Source: Paenibacillus thermotolerans | Lineage (GTDB): Bacteria > Bacillota > Bacilli > Paenibacillales > YIM-B00363 | DNA length: 64,000 bases | NCBI RefSeq assembly: GCF_028745515.1 | Contig: NZ_JAQZSG010000009.1 | Coordinates: forward strand, 94,303-158,302 | Direction of reading: 5' to 3' | Shown: in pieces, positions 9,330 to 18,683 of the stretch | How the letters are laid out: each line of letters opens with the position of its first letter | Position numbering within the stretch: position 1 is the first letter of the stretch | Program-made: the position numbers and the translations under genes | The notes under the pieces: generated by a model | What the model was told of the DNA's origin: nothing | The model's database searches: none | What the model saw: only the letters and a program-made list of their open reading frames with translations

Positions 9330-10091
9330 TTGAACGGATATAACTTGGATGGAAAGGTCGCATTAATTACGGGTGGAAGCCAGGGGCTCGGAATGGAGTT
9401 CGCCGAGAAATTAGCGCTCTGCGGGGCACAGGTGGCGATTACAAGCCGCGATGAACGAAAGGCGAAGGAAGCGGCTGAAGCGATAAGCGGGAGAACTGGC
9501 GGAAAAGTGCTAGGGGTTAAGGTTGATGTGACGAATTCCGAAAGTATTCGACGGATGGCGGATCAGGTCGTAAGCACTTTTGGCCGTTGCGACATATTGA
9601 TCAACAATGCCGGAATTAACGTGCGCAAGCCGATTCTGGAATATGATGAGGAGAGCTGGGATCTCGTGTTGACGACCAATCTGAAAGCGCCGTTCCTCTG
9701 CGCGAAAGCGGTCGTCCCTTACATGATTAAGCAGCATTACGGCCGCATCATTAACATTGCTTCCATGCTGGGACAAGTCGCATTGCCCGAACGTTCCGCA
9801 TATTGTTCGAGCAAGGGCGGCCTGATCCAGCTGACAAAGGTGATGGCTCTCGAATGGGCGGCCCACAACATTACGGTTAATGCCGTCTGCCCAGGCCCGT
9901 TCGCGACGGAGCTTAACAAAGTTGTTATTAATAACCCGGAGGCGAATCAATATTTCATGAATCACTTACCGGTAAAACGATGGGGCGATCCAAGCGAGCT
10001 ATCCGGACTCATCCTTTATCTGGCCTCCGATATGTCGAGTTTCATGACCGGTTCCGCCATCACGATTGATGGAGGCTGGACCGCCGAATAA
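9330..10091 (+). CDS. SDR family oxidoreductase (gluconate 5-dehydrogenase-like)
   Basis: A 253-residue classical SDR starting at TTG 9330, chosen because GGAGGG at 9315-9320 is 9 bases upstream and the Rossmann motif TGGSQGLG then falls at 14-21. NNAG is at 92-95, the catalytic Ser at 145 and the YCSSK motif at 158-162; it ends with the usual TGSAITIDGGW. The general look is that of gluconate/2-keto-3-deoxygluconate dehydrogenases, an impression rather than a proven assignment. It lies 52 bases after the previous SDR and 32 before the TIM-barrel gene, so all are probably one transcript. Confidence 0.85.
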   Translation: MNGYNLDGKVALITGGSQGLGMEFAEKLALCGAQVAITSRDERKAKEAAEAISGRTGGKVLGVKVDVTNSESIRRMADQVVSTFGRCDILINNAGINVRKPILEYDEESWDLVLTTNLKAPFLCAKAVVPYMIKQHYGRIINIASMLGQVALPERSAYCSSKGGLIQLTKVMALEWAAHNITVNAVCPGPFATELNKVVINNPEANQYFMNHLPVKRWGDPSELSGLILYLASDMSSFMTGSAITIDGGWTAE

Positions 10092-10123
10092 TTCTATCAA
10101 TCTGTAAAAAGGAGGAGGAAGGT

Positions 10124-11095
10124 ATGAAGTTCGGATTGACGGCATACGGAACGGTGTATTACATGGGCATTGCGCCGGCTTCGAACCGTTCGCGGTTTAC
10201 GGCGAAAGATCAAATCGACATGGCGGAAGCTTACGGGTTGCAAGGCGTTGAAATTCCGTTCGACATACTTAGGGAAAGCGATCCCGATGAAGCGGCCGAT
10301 TATGCGCGAAGCAAAAGTATGTTTATCAATATCGCAGCGAGCGGTTACGAGCATGCGAATTTGAAGGAAGCAATGAAGCTTGCAAACCGTATTGGTGCCA
10401 TTACAGTCCGCACGGTTGTCGGAGGGGCGAAAATCGGCGGTGACCGCAGGCATATGGCAGGGGAGTGGCGGCCGTTCCTGCAAATGCTGCTTCGGAATTT
10501 TCAGGAGGTGATGGACGCAGCGGATCCGAATGGCGCAAACCTCGGCGTTGAAAATCATCAGGACTTAACTTCTGAAGAACTGCTGTGGCTGTGCGAAAGC
10601 ATCGGATCGAATCGCTTCGGCATTACGCTTGACACCGGGAATCCGCTCGCAACCGCTGAGGAGCCGAACGATTTCTTCCGGCGAGTCGCGCCGTTTGTAA
10701 AAAATGCGCATCTGAAAGATTATAACATCTTCTGGTCGGAGGAAGGATACCGGCTAGCTCGCTGCCCGATCGGCCAAGGCGTCATCGATTTTCCTCTATT
10801 ATTCGACATCCTTAAAGAGCACAATCCCGACTTGACCTTATCGATAGAACACGGCGCTTTAGAAGCCCGTCATATTCGGGTGTTGATGGAAGATTACTGG
10901 ACGGAATATCCGCCGCGTACCGCTCTCCAGCTCATCCGTTTGCTGCGTTTTGTTGAAGATCGCGCAAGAACAAAAGGGGATTGGCGGACACCTTACGAGA
11001 AAGGCGAGTCGCCGGAAAAAATTGCCGCTTATGAAATCGACGAATTGAACCGCGGAGTTGCCTTTTTGTCCACTCTCATAAAGAAATACGCTTGA
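10124..11095 (+). CDS. Sugar phosphate isomerase/epimerase-type TIM-barrel protein
   Basis: A 323-residue protein of the xylose-isomerase-like TIM-barrel (AP endonuclease family 2) class. Metal-binding strand ends are visible in GVENHQD, LDTGNP, NAHLKDYN and SIEHGAL. Family members isomerise or epimerise sugars, keto-sugars and inosose derivatives. The sugar-acid context suggests handling of a keto-acid or ketose intermediate, but the reaction is unknown. The ATG at 10124 follows a very strong GGAGGAGG site. No signal peptide is visible, so it is cytoplasmic. Confidence 0.78.
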   Translation: MKFGLTAYGTVYYMGIAPASNRSRFTAKDQIDMAEAYGLQGVEIPFDILRESDPDEAADYARSKSMFINIAASGYEHANLKEAMKLANRIGAITVRTVVGGAKIGGDRRHMAGEWRPFLQMLLRNFQEVMDAADPNGANLGVENHQDLTSEELLWLCESIGSNRFGITLDTGNPLATAEEPNDFFRRVAPFVKNAHLKDYNIFWSEEGYRLARCPIGQGVIDFPLLFDILKEHNPDLTLSIEHGALEARHIRVLMEDYWTEYPPRTALQLIRLLRFVEDRARTKGDWRTPYEKGESPEKIAAYEIDELNRGVAFLSTLIKKYA

Positions 11096-11157
11096 TAAAC
11101 ATCTTAACCATCCGTGAAGCTTTACAGAGTACCAATAAAGCCATTGAGGTGATCTGA

Positions 11158-11943
11158 ATGACGGCAATGGAGTTAAAGGGAAAAAATGCGATCGTAACCG
11201 GCTCAAGCAGAGGGCTCGGCAAGCAATATGCCTTCGATCTTGCGGCCGCGGGGGTAAACGTTATTATTCACGATATCAACGAAGAGGCTGCGGCCCAGTT
11301 TGACGAAGCTGTGTCCGGAAGCGCCGTAGCTCAAGAAATCGCTGAAACGTACGGTGTGAAAGCACATTTCATCGCGGCAGAGATGCGCGATCCCTTACAA
11401 GTGAAAGCGTTGGTTGACCGGTCGATTGAACTGCTCGGCTCAATCGACATTCTGGTCAACAACGCCGGAGGCGACATTGGTGCCGAATCGCCGCGCCCCG
11501 AACCGAACGATGCGCTGGACATTTCCGTTGCAGACATTCAGGCGGTTGTGGATCGGAATTTGACAGCGACGATGTTCGCCTGCAAATTTGCAGGTCTGCA
11601 TATGCGGGAACGAAGATCCGGCAAAATCGTGAATGTCGGTTCAATTGCCGGACATGTTGCCGTTCGGGAGGGAATTATTTACGCAGCGGCAAAAATGGGC
11701 ATTTCGCAATATACACGCAGCCTGGCGGAGCAGCTTCGGCCGTATGACGTCAACGTCAATTGCATTTCTCCCGCGCCGACCTACACCGGTCGATTTCTGG
11801 CGACACGCAATGTGCCGGAGGAAGATGGCCGTTCGCGCTTGCAGCGTATTGCGAAGCCTAAAGATATGTCCGACATCGTGATGTTTCTTGTCGGTCCGCA
11901 ATCCGATGCATTATCCGGCGAGACAATCGTCTGTTGGAAATAA
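11158..11943 (+). CDS. SDR family oxidoreductase
   Basis: A 261-residue SDR, last gene of the cluster. TGSSRGLG (14-21), NNAG (101-104), Ser162 and YAAAK (175-179) are all present. Relative to the other two SDRs it has an insertion after the second beta-strand region (about residues 40-70) and a longer loop after NNAG (about 105-125), so it is not a recent duplicate of them. TGAGGTGATCTG directly before the ATG at 11158 supplies the ribosome site. The substrate is unknown; a role in oxidising a sugar lactone precursor or a keto acid is inferred from position only. Confidence 0.85.
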   Translation: MTAMELKGKNAIVTGSSRGLGKQYAFDLAAAGVNVIIHDINEEAAAQFDEAVSGSAVAQEIAETYGVKAHFIAAEMRDPLQVKALVDRSIELLGSIDILVNNAGGDIGAESPRPEPNDALDISVADIQAVVDRNLTATMFACKFAGLHMRERRSGKIVNVGSIAGHVAVREGIIYAAAKMGISQYTRSLAEQLRPYDVNVNCISPAPTYTGRFLATRNVPEEDGRSRLQRIAKPKDMSDIVMFLVGPQSDALSGETIVCWK

Positions 11944-11978
11944 CGGTTGAATCAAAAAATACGTAGCGATATAACACA

Positions 11979-12006
11979 TCATCCCGGTCCGTTCGGACCG
12001 GGATGA
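11979..12006 (+). terminator. Hairpin at the end of the sugar-acid cluster
   Basis: A 12-base GC-rich perfect stem with a 4-base loop (11979-11990 with 11995-12006). No clear T-run follows, but the position 35 bases past the last stop codon fits an operon end. Confidence 0.55.
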
Positions 12007-12156
12007 CGCATGTTATCCGGTTGTTTAGTTGATGACACGCTAATTTTTTTCATAGGTAAAGCCCGGTTCGGCCGACAGACGTCCAAGCAATGATCGTGCG
12101 TGACTTATATTATAAAAGAGCATGCAGCCGTTATTAGGGAGAGAGGCAGAAGCAAG

Positions 12157-13014
12157 ATGAGAGTCGTGAATCTTAACGGGAGTCTGGTAAATGAACGACG
12201 CGCAGCAATTTCCATCTATGATCACGGCATCCTGTACGGTTGCGCCTTTTATACGACTATGCGCATTTGCAAAGGACACATCTTCCTGATTGACGATCAT
12301 CTGCAGAAAATTAATTACGCCCTGAATGATCTCGGAATCTTACACGCTCACGGCATTGATTGGGAGTCCGAGATCCATAGAGCGATTCGTGCCAACGGAA
12401 TGAATAGCGGGGTGGCCCGATTAAACATTACAGCCGGCAATGTCGGTTGGCGTATGCCGCGAGCGCCTTATTCAAAGCCCAACTTCTTTATATTTACCCG
12501 CAACATGGCTTCTCCGACACGAATGATTCCCAAATCCATCATCGTATTGAAGACCCCGTATGAACGGCCGAATGTCCATTACAAATCAGTGAATCGGACC
12601 AACGGGGTTAAAGCCAGAAGGGAGCTGTGGGGCAAAAGGTTTTACGACGGATTGTTCATCACCGCCAAAGGAGTCGTTGCGGAAGGGATCGATACGAATA
12701 TTTTCATGGTTTACAAAGGTGAAATAATAACACCTGATATTTCAACCGGGATTCTTCCCGGACTTACCCGGCGATACGTCATGGAGCTGGCAAAGAGCCT
12801 CGGCTTTCCCGTTCGAGAGGAAATATTCACATTGGAACAATTGCGGAAAGCCGATGAAATCTTCATAACAAATACCGGTGCGGGTATTACGCCGATTCAT
12901 AACATTCACAACCTTCTCACACGTTCGGAATTCCCCATCGCACGCACATTATGGGAACAATACGTAAAACAGTTGGAATATTTGCGCTCTGCGGGGGAGA
13001 TCAACAATGAATGA
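12157..13014 (+). CDS. Class IV aminotransferase (PLP fold type IV)
   Basis: A 285-residue protein of the branched-chain/D-amino-acid aminotransferase and aminodeoxychorismate lyase family. It shows YDHGILYG near residue 21, the PLP lysine in HYKSVNRTNG (Lys143) and the cofactor-binding EGIDTNIF and GILPGLTR segments. It transfers or eliminates an amino group on a small acid; its substrate is not clear. The ATG at 12157 aligns with the family start, although the upstream purine-rich stretch is a weak ribosome site. The stop overlaps the next start by 8 bases, so translation of the two is coupled. It opens the unusual cluster with ATP-grasp and DUF2156-like genes. Confidence 0.82.
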   Translation: MRVVNLNGSLVNERRAAISIYDHGILYGCAFYTTMRICKGHIFLIDDHLQKINYALNDLGILHAHGIDWESEIHRAIRANGMNSGVARLNITAGNVGWRMPRAPYSKPNFFIFTRNMASPTRMIPKSIIVLKTPYERPNVHYKSVNRTNGVKARRELWGKRFYDGLFITAKGVVAEGIDTNIFMVYKGEIITPDISTGILPGLTRRYVMELAKSLGFPVREEIFTLEQLRKADEIFITNTGAGITPIHNIHNLLTRSEFPIARTLWEQYVKQLEYLRSAGEINNE

Positions 13015-13978
13015 AAGCAAGGCAGTTTCACCGCCCATCCAACTGAAGGATTGGACTTTTCATCGGCTCGCTCTTTCCGATAAAGAAATGTACTTGAAAT
13101 ATGTTGCGGAAACGGAATATCCGATGAACTACTCAAAGTCTTTCTTTGATTTTGTATGGGGGCGATCACGGGTCGGCGATCTTGCGTTGTGGAAAGAAAT
13201 CGACGGAATGCTTACGATCTTTAAGTATGAACGACGAAAAAATGTTCTTTACCTCCCCTTTCTCCCATTGGGTAAAGGGTCGCCGGAGCACGTGATTCAA
13301 GTTCTAATTAAGGCACTAACGTTCTGCAGCGCTTGGAACGGAAAAAAAGCGATGGTACGGGTTCTCAACAATATGCAGCTTGATTATCTTCGCAGTTCTC
13401 CCCTTTATCGCAAATATTTTCGCAGTATTACTTTAGTCGGGCGGGAAATTTACGTTTCCGTTCAACATCTCGTTCACCTCACAGGAACACCCTTCGCCTC
13501 GATCCGAAAAACAATCAATCGATTCATGAGAGAGTATCCGAATGCCGTCATCAGAAAAGCCGTCAAAGGAGATGAAGAACGGCTTTGGGCCTTAAAACAA
13601 ATATGGAACCAAACAGCCGGCGCCAAATATCCGAAAATTCTCGATGACGAATACTATCGCAGGATCATCAACCGGTTCGATGAGTTAAACCATATCGTTC
13701 TGCTTATCGAAGTCGATTCGAAGGTCATCGCAATGATTAGCGGAGCGATCAATCCCGACGGCTTGGGATGGGCGAATTTATTAAAATATGACAACAGCTA
13801 TAAAGGCGTTTCCACTGTGATGTATATTGAACTTGCCAATGAAATCCATAGATTGAATCCGGAATCCGAACTCATTAACCTCGGCAGCGATATCGGCGTG
13901 GGCGACGGGCTCAGCTTATATAAAAACAAATTAAGACCGGTATTATTTACCGATCGATTGAGATTGTTTTTGAAGTAA
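13007..13978 (+). CDS. DUF2156/MprF C-terminal-like protein, paralogue A (possible aminoacyl-tRNA-dependent transferase)
   Basis: A 323-residue soluble protein with two GNAT-like lobes (about 12-150 and 160-310). The second carries NRFMREYPNAVIR, the TVMYIELANEI helix and a final INLGSDIGV segment with KNKLRPVLF. These match in order the INRFKKxYP, FxNxEFA and REEDLGxxGLRxAKLSYxP pattern of phosphatidylglycerol lysyltransferase-domain (DUF2156) proteins. Relatives use aminoacyl-tRNA to aminoacylate lipids or small molecules, for example VlmA in valanimycin synthesis. No transmembrane segment is present, so a soluble acceptor is likely. GGGGGAG at 12993-12999 supports the ATG at 13007. It is the most divergent of three paralogues in this cluster. 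Function inferred. Confidence 0.7.
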   Translation: MNESKAVSPPIQLKDWTFHRLALSDKEMYLKYVAETEYPMNYSKSFFDFVWGRSRVGDLALWKEIDGMLTIFKYERRKNVLYLPFLPLGKGSPEHVIQVLIKALTFCSAWNGKKAMVRVLNNMQLDYLRSSPLYRKYFRSITLVGREIYVSVQHLVHLTGTPFASIRKTINRFMREYPNAVIRKAVKGDEERLWALKQIWNQTAGAKYPKILDDEYYRRIINRFDELNHIVLLIEVDSKVIAMISGAINPDGLGWANLLKYDNSYKGVSTVMYIELANEIHRLNPESELINLGSDIGVGDGLSLYKNKLRPVLFTDRLRLFLK

Positions 13979-13994
13979 GAGGGGGTGAGAGAGG

Positions 13995-15209
13995 ATGAAA
14001 ACCGTTGTGTTCCTTGGAATCACAAGTTACGGCACTTGGAGAGAAGCGGTTCGGTTCGCGTCGAAATTAGGTTATGCAACCGTTGTATTTACGAATATAC
14101 CCTCTTTAGCTAAATATCAAGAACCATTTCCGCAAATCCATAAAATGATTTATATTCGCAGCATTCGATATTACCCGTTAAGAAGACTCATTCGGAGGCT
14201 TCAATCGGAGGGGTTTGAAATTGCCGCTATTATCAGCTTCGTGGAGTTTTATACGTATACCGCATGCTTGCTGGCAGATGAGTTCCATGTAAACCGATTA
14301 TCGATACCGGCTTATAAGCACATGAGCAGTAAAATCATGACAAGAAATTTACTCTCGGGCACCCCTTATTCTCCGTTCTATACGATCCTTACAAATTCCG
14401 ATCCTCAAGTCCTGAATACGCTCGCCGAACAATTGCCATTGGTTGTTAAAATGCCCAAATCCGTCGGATCAAAAGATGTTTTCAAAGTAACAAGCAAAGC
14501 TCAATTGGAAGCCGTAATAAGCAAAATATCGCCTCAACCGCATCATCCGGTTATTGTTGAACAATATTTGGACGGCCCCCAATATTTAGTTGAAGTAATC
14601 GTTTATTCGGGACAGACACATATTGTTGCCTTTATAAGACAGGAAGTCGAATTCAACGGTCAGAGTCGTTTTATTATTACCGGGTACAGCGTAATCCTCG
14701 ACCGGAGTTCGGAAATATTTCAAAGTGCCGAGAAGACCGTTCAATCGATCGTCGAACGCCATGGACTGGCGAACGGCTCCTTCCATATGGAACTTCGCCT
14801 TGTGAACGGGGAGTGGAAAGTGATCGAGATCAATTCCAGGATGTCCGGATCCGGAATGAATCAATTGATCGAATACGCTTATGGCATTAATTTATTGGAA
14901 GAAACGATAAAGTTATGGCTTGGAGAAAAGCCGAATCTTTCACCCAAACATCGCAAGCATACCTATAACCAGTTTATTACCGCGCCAAGAAGCGGGCTTT
15001 GCAAAGATATCATTGGAGTGTCTGAAGCCAGGGAATGTCCCGGTGTACGACAAGTTTTCGTAAGTTCGGTTAAAGGAAGACGGCTAAGACCTCCTCTCTC
15101 GATGTATGATCGTTACGCATATGTGATCGCTAATGGCGACACCGAAGAAGAAGCCGAAAGAAACGCCAAATCCGCCGCGTCCCTCATCCGGTTTGTAATG
15201 TGGAGGTGA
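13995..15209 (+). CDS. ATP-grasp domain carboxylate-amine ligase
   Basis: A 404-residue ATP-grasp enzyme. An N-terminal preATP-grasp domain (1-110) is followed by the ATP-binding Lys in VVKMPKSVGSKD (Lys152), the VIVEQYLDG hinge (187-194) and the metal-binding WKVIEINSRMSGSG (274-287, Glu278 and Asn280). The family joins a carboxylate to an amine through an acylphosphate, as in L-amino acid ligases. The gene is 16 bases after DUF2156-like A and 4 bases before DUF2156-like B, so it belongs to a tight operon, suggesting a dipeptide-like bond is made here. GGGGGTGAGAGAGG lies before the ATG. The substrates are not deducible from sequence. Confidence 0.82.
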   Translation: MKTVVFLGITSYGTWREAVRFASKLGYATVVFTNIPSLAKYQEPFPQIHKMIYIRSIRYYPLRRLIRRLQSEGFEIAAIISFVEFYTYTACLLADEFHVNRLSIPAYKHMSSKIMTRNLLSGTPYSPFYTILTNSDPQVLNTLAEQLPLVVKMPKSVGSKDVFKVTSKAQLEAVISKISPQPHHPVIVEQYLDGPQYLVEVIVYSGQTHIVAFIRQEVEFNGQSRFIITGYSVILDRSSEIFQSAEKTVQSIVERHGLANGSFHMELRLVNGEWKVIEINSRMSGSGMNQLIEYAYGINLLEETIKLWLGEKPNLSPKHRKHTYNQFITAPRSGLCKDIIGVSEARECPGVRQVFVSSVKGRRLRPPLSMYDRYAYVIANGDTEEEAERNAKSAASLIRFVMWR

Positions 15210-15213
15210 TCGT

Positions 15214-16236
15214 ATGTCTAACAAGGATGTAACGCTCGGGGGCCGGACATTTCAACGCTTGACTCTATCCGATAAGGAATTGTTTTCCAAATACTTTAAG
15301 GAAACCGAATATCCCACTACCTTTTATTTTTCCAACTTCGACATTATTTGGGGAAACTCCGGCTTTCGGGATATCGCCCTGTGGAAAGAAATGGATGGGA
15401 TGCTTGTTGTTTTCAACTATAACCGAAGATCCAAGTCGTTAAGCCTTCCGGTCCTTCCTTTAGGAAAAGGCTCGCCGGACCATATTTCAAATGTGCTTGT
15501 GAAGGCTTTGACTTTGTGCCGCGAATGGAACAAGGGGAACAATATGGCATTCGTACGCGGGATCGATGATTTGCAATATGAATTCCTCCGTCTTTCTACT
15601 ATGTTTCGAAATCACATCCGGCATAAAGTCCTTCCTGGATTAGAAAGGCATATTTCCGTACAAAATACTGTAGCTTTGCCGGGAAAAGCTTACAATGATG
15701 TCCGATATGCACGAAATAAATTTTATCGAAAATTTCCGAACGCTTTGGTCAGGCCCGTAAAAGATGAGGATTACATGCCGCTGCTTGAGTTAAAGAAAGA
15801 GTGGAACCGTACAGCGGGAACCAAATATAAAAAAGTATGGGATGACTATTTTTACCAAAAGATTCTTAAATATCATAAGCAGCTGAATCATTTAATACTA
15901 GTGATTGAGATAGACGGAAAATTAATCGCTATGGCGACCGGAGGCTTTACTCCAAGCGGCCAAGGATGGGCGGGCATCTTGAAATGTCTGAATGAATATG
16001 AGGGTGCCAGTACGGTAATGTATATTGAATTTGCAAAGGAGTTCCATCGGCTCAATCCGAGAGCGGAGCTTATTAACATCGGAACGGACGCCGGTGTAAG
16101 AAATAAAGACGGCACTTCGGGTTTAAGCATTTTCAAAAGCAAATTTAGGCCTGTCTTAAGTACAAAGCGAATCCGATTGTATTTAAGGAGAGGAAGTCCC
16201 GGACTAAAGAGCGAAGCGGAGGAGCATACTCCATAA
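15214..16236 (+). CDS. DUF2156/MprF C-terminal-like protein, paralogue B
   Basis: A 340-residue paralogue of the protein encoded at 13007. It shares the LSDKE start region, FDIIWGNSG, LPLGKGSP and the C-terminal lobe with RNKFYRKFPNALVRP, STVMYIEFAKEF and INIGTDAGV before FKSKFRPVL. It is clearly closer to paralogue C (18684) than to A. A Lys/Arg-rich tail follows the last shared segment. Start ATG with GGAGGTGATC 4 bases after the ATP-grasp stop. A strong terminator follows, so the operon is aminotransferase, A, ATP-grasp, B. Possible role: transfer of an amino acid from tRNA to a small-molecule acceptor (inference from the DUF2156 family). Confidence 0.7.
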   Translation: MSNKDVTLGGRTFQRLTLSDKELFSKYFKETEYPTTFYFSNFDIIWGNSGFRDIALWKEMDGMLVVFNYNRRSKSLSLPVLPLGKGSPDHISNVLVKALTLCREWNKGNNMAFVRGIDDLQYEFLRLSTMFRNHIRHKVLPGLERHISVQNTVALPGKAYNDVRYARNKFYRKFPNALVRPVKDEDYMPLLELKKEWNRTAGTKYKKVWDDYFYQKILKYHKQLNHLILVIEIDGKLIAMATGGFTPSGQGWAGILKCLNEYEGASTVMYIEFAKEFHRLNPRAELINIGTDAGVRNKDGTSGLSIFKSKFRPVLSTKRIRLYLRRGSPGLKSEAEEHTP

Positions 16237-16284
16237 ACCGAATCAAGCTGAACGAGAGGACTTCATGCCGTAAAATCCGATCTC

Positions 16285-16307
16285 AAGCATCCGGGGGATG
16301 CTTTTTT
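16285..16307 (+). terminator. Intrinsic terminator of the aminotransferase/ATP-grasp operon
   Basis: An 8-base perfect stem (16285-16292 with 16296-16303) around GGG, running into a T-tract to 16307. Confidence 0.9.
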
Positions 16308-16320
16308 GTTTCCGAAATAC

Positions 16321-16351
16321 AAAAAGTAGACGTATGTTCCGCCTACTTTTT
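16321..16351 (-). terminator. Intrinsic terminator of the manC operon
   Basis: Bases 16321-16329 pair with 16343-16351; read on the minus strand the stem ends in TTTTT. It overlaps the stop codon of the GDP-mannose pyrophosphorylase gene and may act in both directions between the converging operons. Confidence 0.75.
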
Positions 16352-17684
16352 AAAAAACTTGAAAATGATCGTCATCCTTTACACGGCGGCCATTTTGGAT
16401 TTGGATACAGGTGAGTGCAGTTATCGCCTTTATGGCGTGCTTGCAGCCATGCGGAATTTCCAAAACGTCGCCGACCATCACTGGACTTGTAGTGCCATCC
16501 TTCACCACTTCGCCTAACCCATCGAGAACGATAATAGCTTCGTTCCGCTCAATATGATAGTGATAACTCGTCTGCATGCCGGCAGCGATCTTGATTTTTA
16601 CCGTGCGGGTTTCCATTTCCCCGGCAACGAGATGGTCTAACACCTGCTTCGAGCCCCACCGCTTCTCCTCATACATGATTTGCGGGTTGTTCTCTTTGTG
16701 ATGCAGGACATCCTTTATCAGATGGCTGATTCCTTTATTTGCTACCAGAATGCCGTCCGGACCCGCCGCTACGATCAGGTTTTTACCGCCGATCACATGA
16801 ATCGGTATAGAAAGCTCATTGATCAGATGCGAATTGTTCGAATGCTCCGAGACAGTGCCCTTGCCGATCACGTTGCTTCCGATCTTCGTGGTGAGAGCTT
16901 CCCAGCTGCCCAAATCGTACCAAAACCCGTCGTATGGAGCGACGACCATGTTCCGCGTGTGCTCGGCAATTTCCCGATCAAAGCTTAATTCAGGCATTTG
17001 TTTCATTTGCAAGATGAAGTCGGCATAACGCAACGGGAGATTACGTTTGGTTAGTGCCGAAAGAAGGAAATCGAGCCTAAACGCATACACACCGCAATTC
17101 CACAACGCTTGATTCTTAATAAGGCGACGTGCATTCTGTTCATCCGGCTTCTCGATAAATTGGGAGACGGCACGATAAAAGTTTCTATAGCCGCTTTTCT
17201 TCGGCACAATATATCCGAACTGACTGGAAGGATGTAGAGGCGTAGTTCCGATTATAGCCAAATCCGCCCCGGAGTGATTGAGAATCGCGGGAAGTTGTTT
17301 TATCGTTTCAAAGAAATTTGGATCTACAAACAAATCTGCCGGAAGAAAACAGACGATGTCATCCGAGTTGGCATTTGTAATGGAATGTAGGTATACGGCT
17401 GCAAGTGAGACTGCAGGAAACGTCCCCCGTCGAAAGGGCTCGCTGATGATCGGAATCCGGTCACCGATATGATTTCGCGTCATTTCAGTTTGGCTGTGAT
17501 GAGAAACGACAACTGCCGATGTCAGTAAACCGGCGGCATCTAACTGGCGGAAAACTCTTTCTATCATCGATTCCGCATGGCCGTCCGGACCCTCAAGGAG
17601 CCGGAGAAACACTTTCGTGCGAACCCCATTGGAGAGAGGCCATAGTCTTTTACCGGATCCGCCGGACAATAGAATGATGTGCAA
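16350..17684 (-). CDS. manC: Mannose-1-phosphate guanylyltransferase / mannose-6-phosphate isomerase-type protein
   Basis: A 444-residue two-domain protein. The N-terminal nucleotidyltransferase has the signature LSGGSGKRLWPLS at the start and FIEKPD in the middle. The C-terminal part (about 350-440) is a cupin with HYHIERNEAIIVLDG, as in bifunctional ManC/AlgA proteins. It makes GDP-mannose from mannose-1-phosphate and GTP, for glycosylation. It follows the DUF6492 gene by 12 bases on the minus strand, forming a two-gene operon embedded between DUF2156-like genes B and C. Whether GDP-mannose serves the neighbouring putative product or a surface glycan is open. Confidence 0.85.
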   Translation of the reverse strand: MHIILLSGGSGKRLWPLSNGVRTKVFLRLLEGPDGHAESMIERVFRQLDAAGLLTSAVVVSHHSQTEMTRNHIGDRIPIISEPFRRGTFPAVSLAAVYLHSITNANSDDIVCFLPADLFVDPNFFETIKQLPAILNHSGADLAIIGTTPLHPSSQFGYIVPKKSGYRNFYRAVSQFIEKPDEQNARRLIKNQALWNCGVYAFRLDFLLSALTKRNLPLRYADFILQMKQMPELSFDREIAEHTRNMVVAPYDGFWYDLGSWEALTTKIGSNVIGKGTVSEHSNNSHLINELSIPIHVIGGKNLIVAAGPDGILVANKGISHLIKDVLHHKENNPQIMYEEKRWGSKQVLDHLVAGEMETRTVKIKIAAGMQTSYHYHIERNEAIIVLDGLGEVVKDGTTSPVMVGDVLEIPHGCKHAIKAITALTCIQIQNGRRVKDDDHFQVF

Positions 17685-17696
17685 AGAATACCCCCC

Positions 17697-18515
17697 TCAT
17701 GAATCAGGTGACTGAACGGAAACAGTTAGAAGATATGCATGACGTTGGTGAAAAGAAAGGGAGCGATATTGTTTAGCCAGACGTCTTACGCTCTGGGAAG
17801 ATATCTTTGTGGGATCGGTTCTCATCAGTTTATTTCGCGCCGGTTTCAAGATGTATTTGGACGGATTTTGTCCATAGACGAAGTTAGCATAAGTTTCATA
17901 TTCAGAGAAGGCTCTTGGATCTTCTGTGTTTATGCTTTCAATGATGGCTCGGTACCACGGCTTGCCGTTTCGTGCTTCAATGGTTAGCTTGAGCCGCTCT
18001 AATTGAGATTTTTCAAAAAACATGGAATGAGTAACCAGGAAACGAGGGGCGGATTTCTCTTGACCCAGCAATTTTTCGTAAGTTAAAAAATATTCAGGCA
18101 CACTGAAGTGTTTCCAATAGAAAACATATTTGTCCCCAATGCGGAAATGAAGAGGGCGAATAAAGACGGTATCAGCGTCCACTACAAGAAAGTCTCGTTC
18201 ACATATCGTATCTCCGCTCAATTTGAGCAGCTGTTGGTAGAGCCAGCCGGAGCGCTCCAAATTCCCGGATCGATAATTAATGTGCTGCTTCGTGATTGGC
18301 AGCACGGTGTCTTCCAATACGAATTTACAATTTTTTTGGATACATACCGCACGAATGAGTTCACTTTCGGGGGCAACGATTACAATATCACGTATCGGGT
18401 GCATCACATACGTGCGAACACTGTCTATAACATACGGAAGCGTTCGTACATCCTTATCAATTACAGGGATCAACACATCAATCGCGGGGCCGATGAGGGA
18501 TAGACGGTCACTCAT
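17697..18515 (-). CDS. DUF6492-type glycosyltransferase-like protein
   Basis: About 272 residues. An N-terminal DVLIPVIDKDVRTLPYVIDS segment and a VVDADTVFIRP motif with a DxD-type acidic pair recall GT-A glycosyltransferases; I recognise the pattern as DUF6492, whose activity is not established. ATG 18515 is chosen because GGAGG sits 9 bases upstream, inside an in-frame extension starting at 18530. It is the first gene of the minus-strand pair with manC, so it could use GDP-mannose; that link is inferred from position only. No signal peptide or membrane helix is evident. Confidence 0.65.
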   Translation of the reverse strand: MSDRLSLIGPAIDVLIPVIDKDVRTLPYVIDSVRTYVMHPIRDIVIVAPESELIRAVCIQKNCKFVLEDTVLPITKQHINYRSGNLERSGWLYQQLLKLSGDTICERDFLVVDADTVFIRPLHFRIGDKYVFYWKHFSVPEYFLTYEKLLGQEKSAPRFLVTHSMFFEKSQLERLKLTIEARNGKPWYRAIIESINTEDPRAFSEYETYANFVYGQNPSKYILKPARNKLMRTDPTKISSQSVRRLAKQYRSLSFHQRHAYLLTVSVQSPDS

Positions 18516-18683
18516 TCTACTAACCTCCATTCTGCTTAGGGATACATTTATTATATGTAAATCGTATGGGACGGTTTAGACAGAGGTCTGTTTCCGCCTC
18601 ACTTTCAGCAATTACCCAACACTCTGTCCATATTCGCAGACATATGATGTTATCAGTCTGAAATGTAATGTGGTGGTGATCGG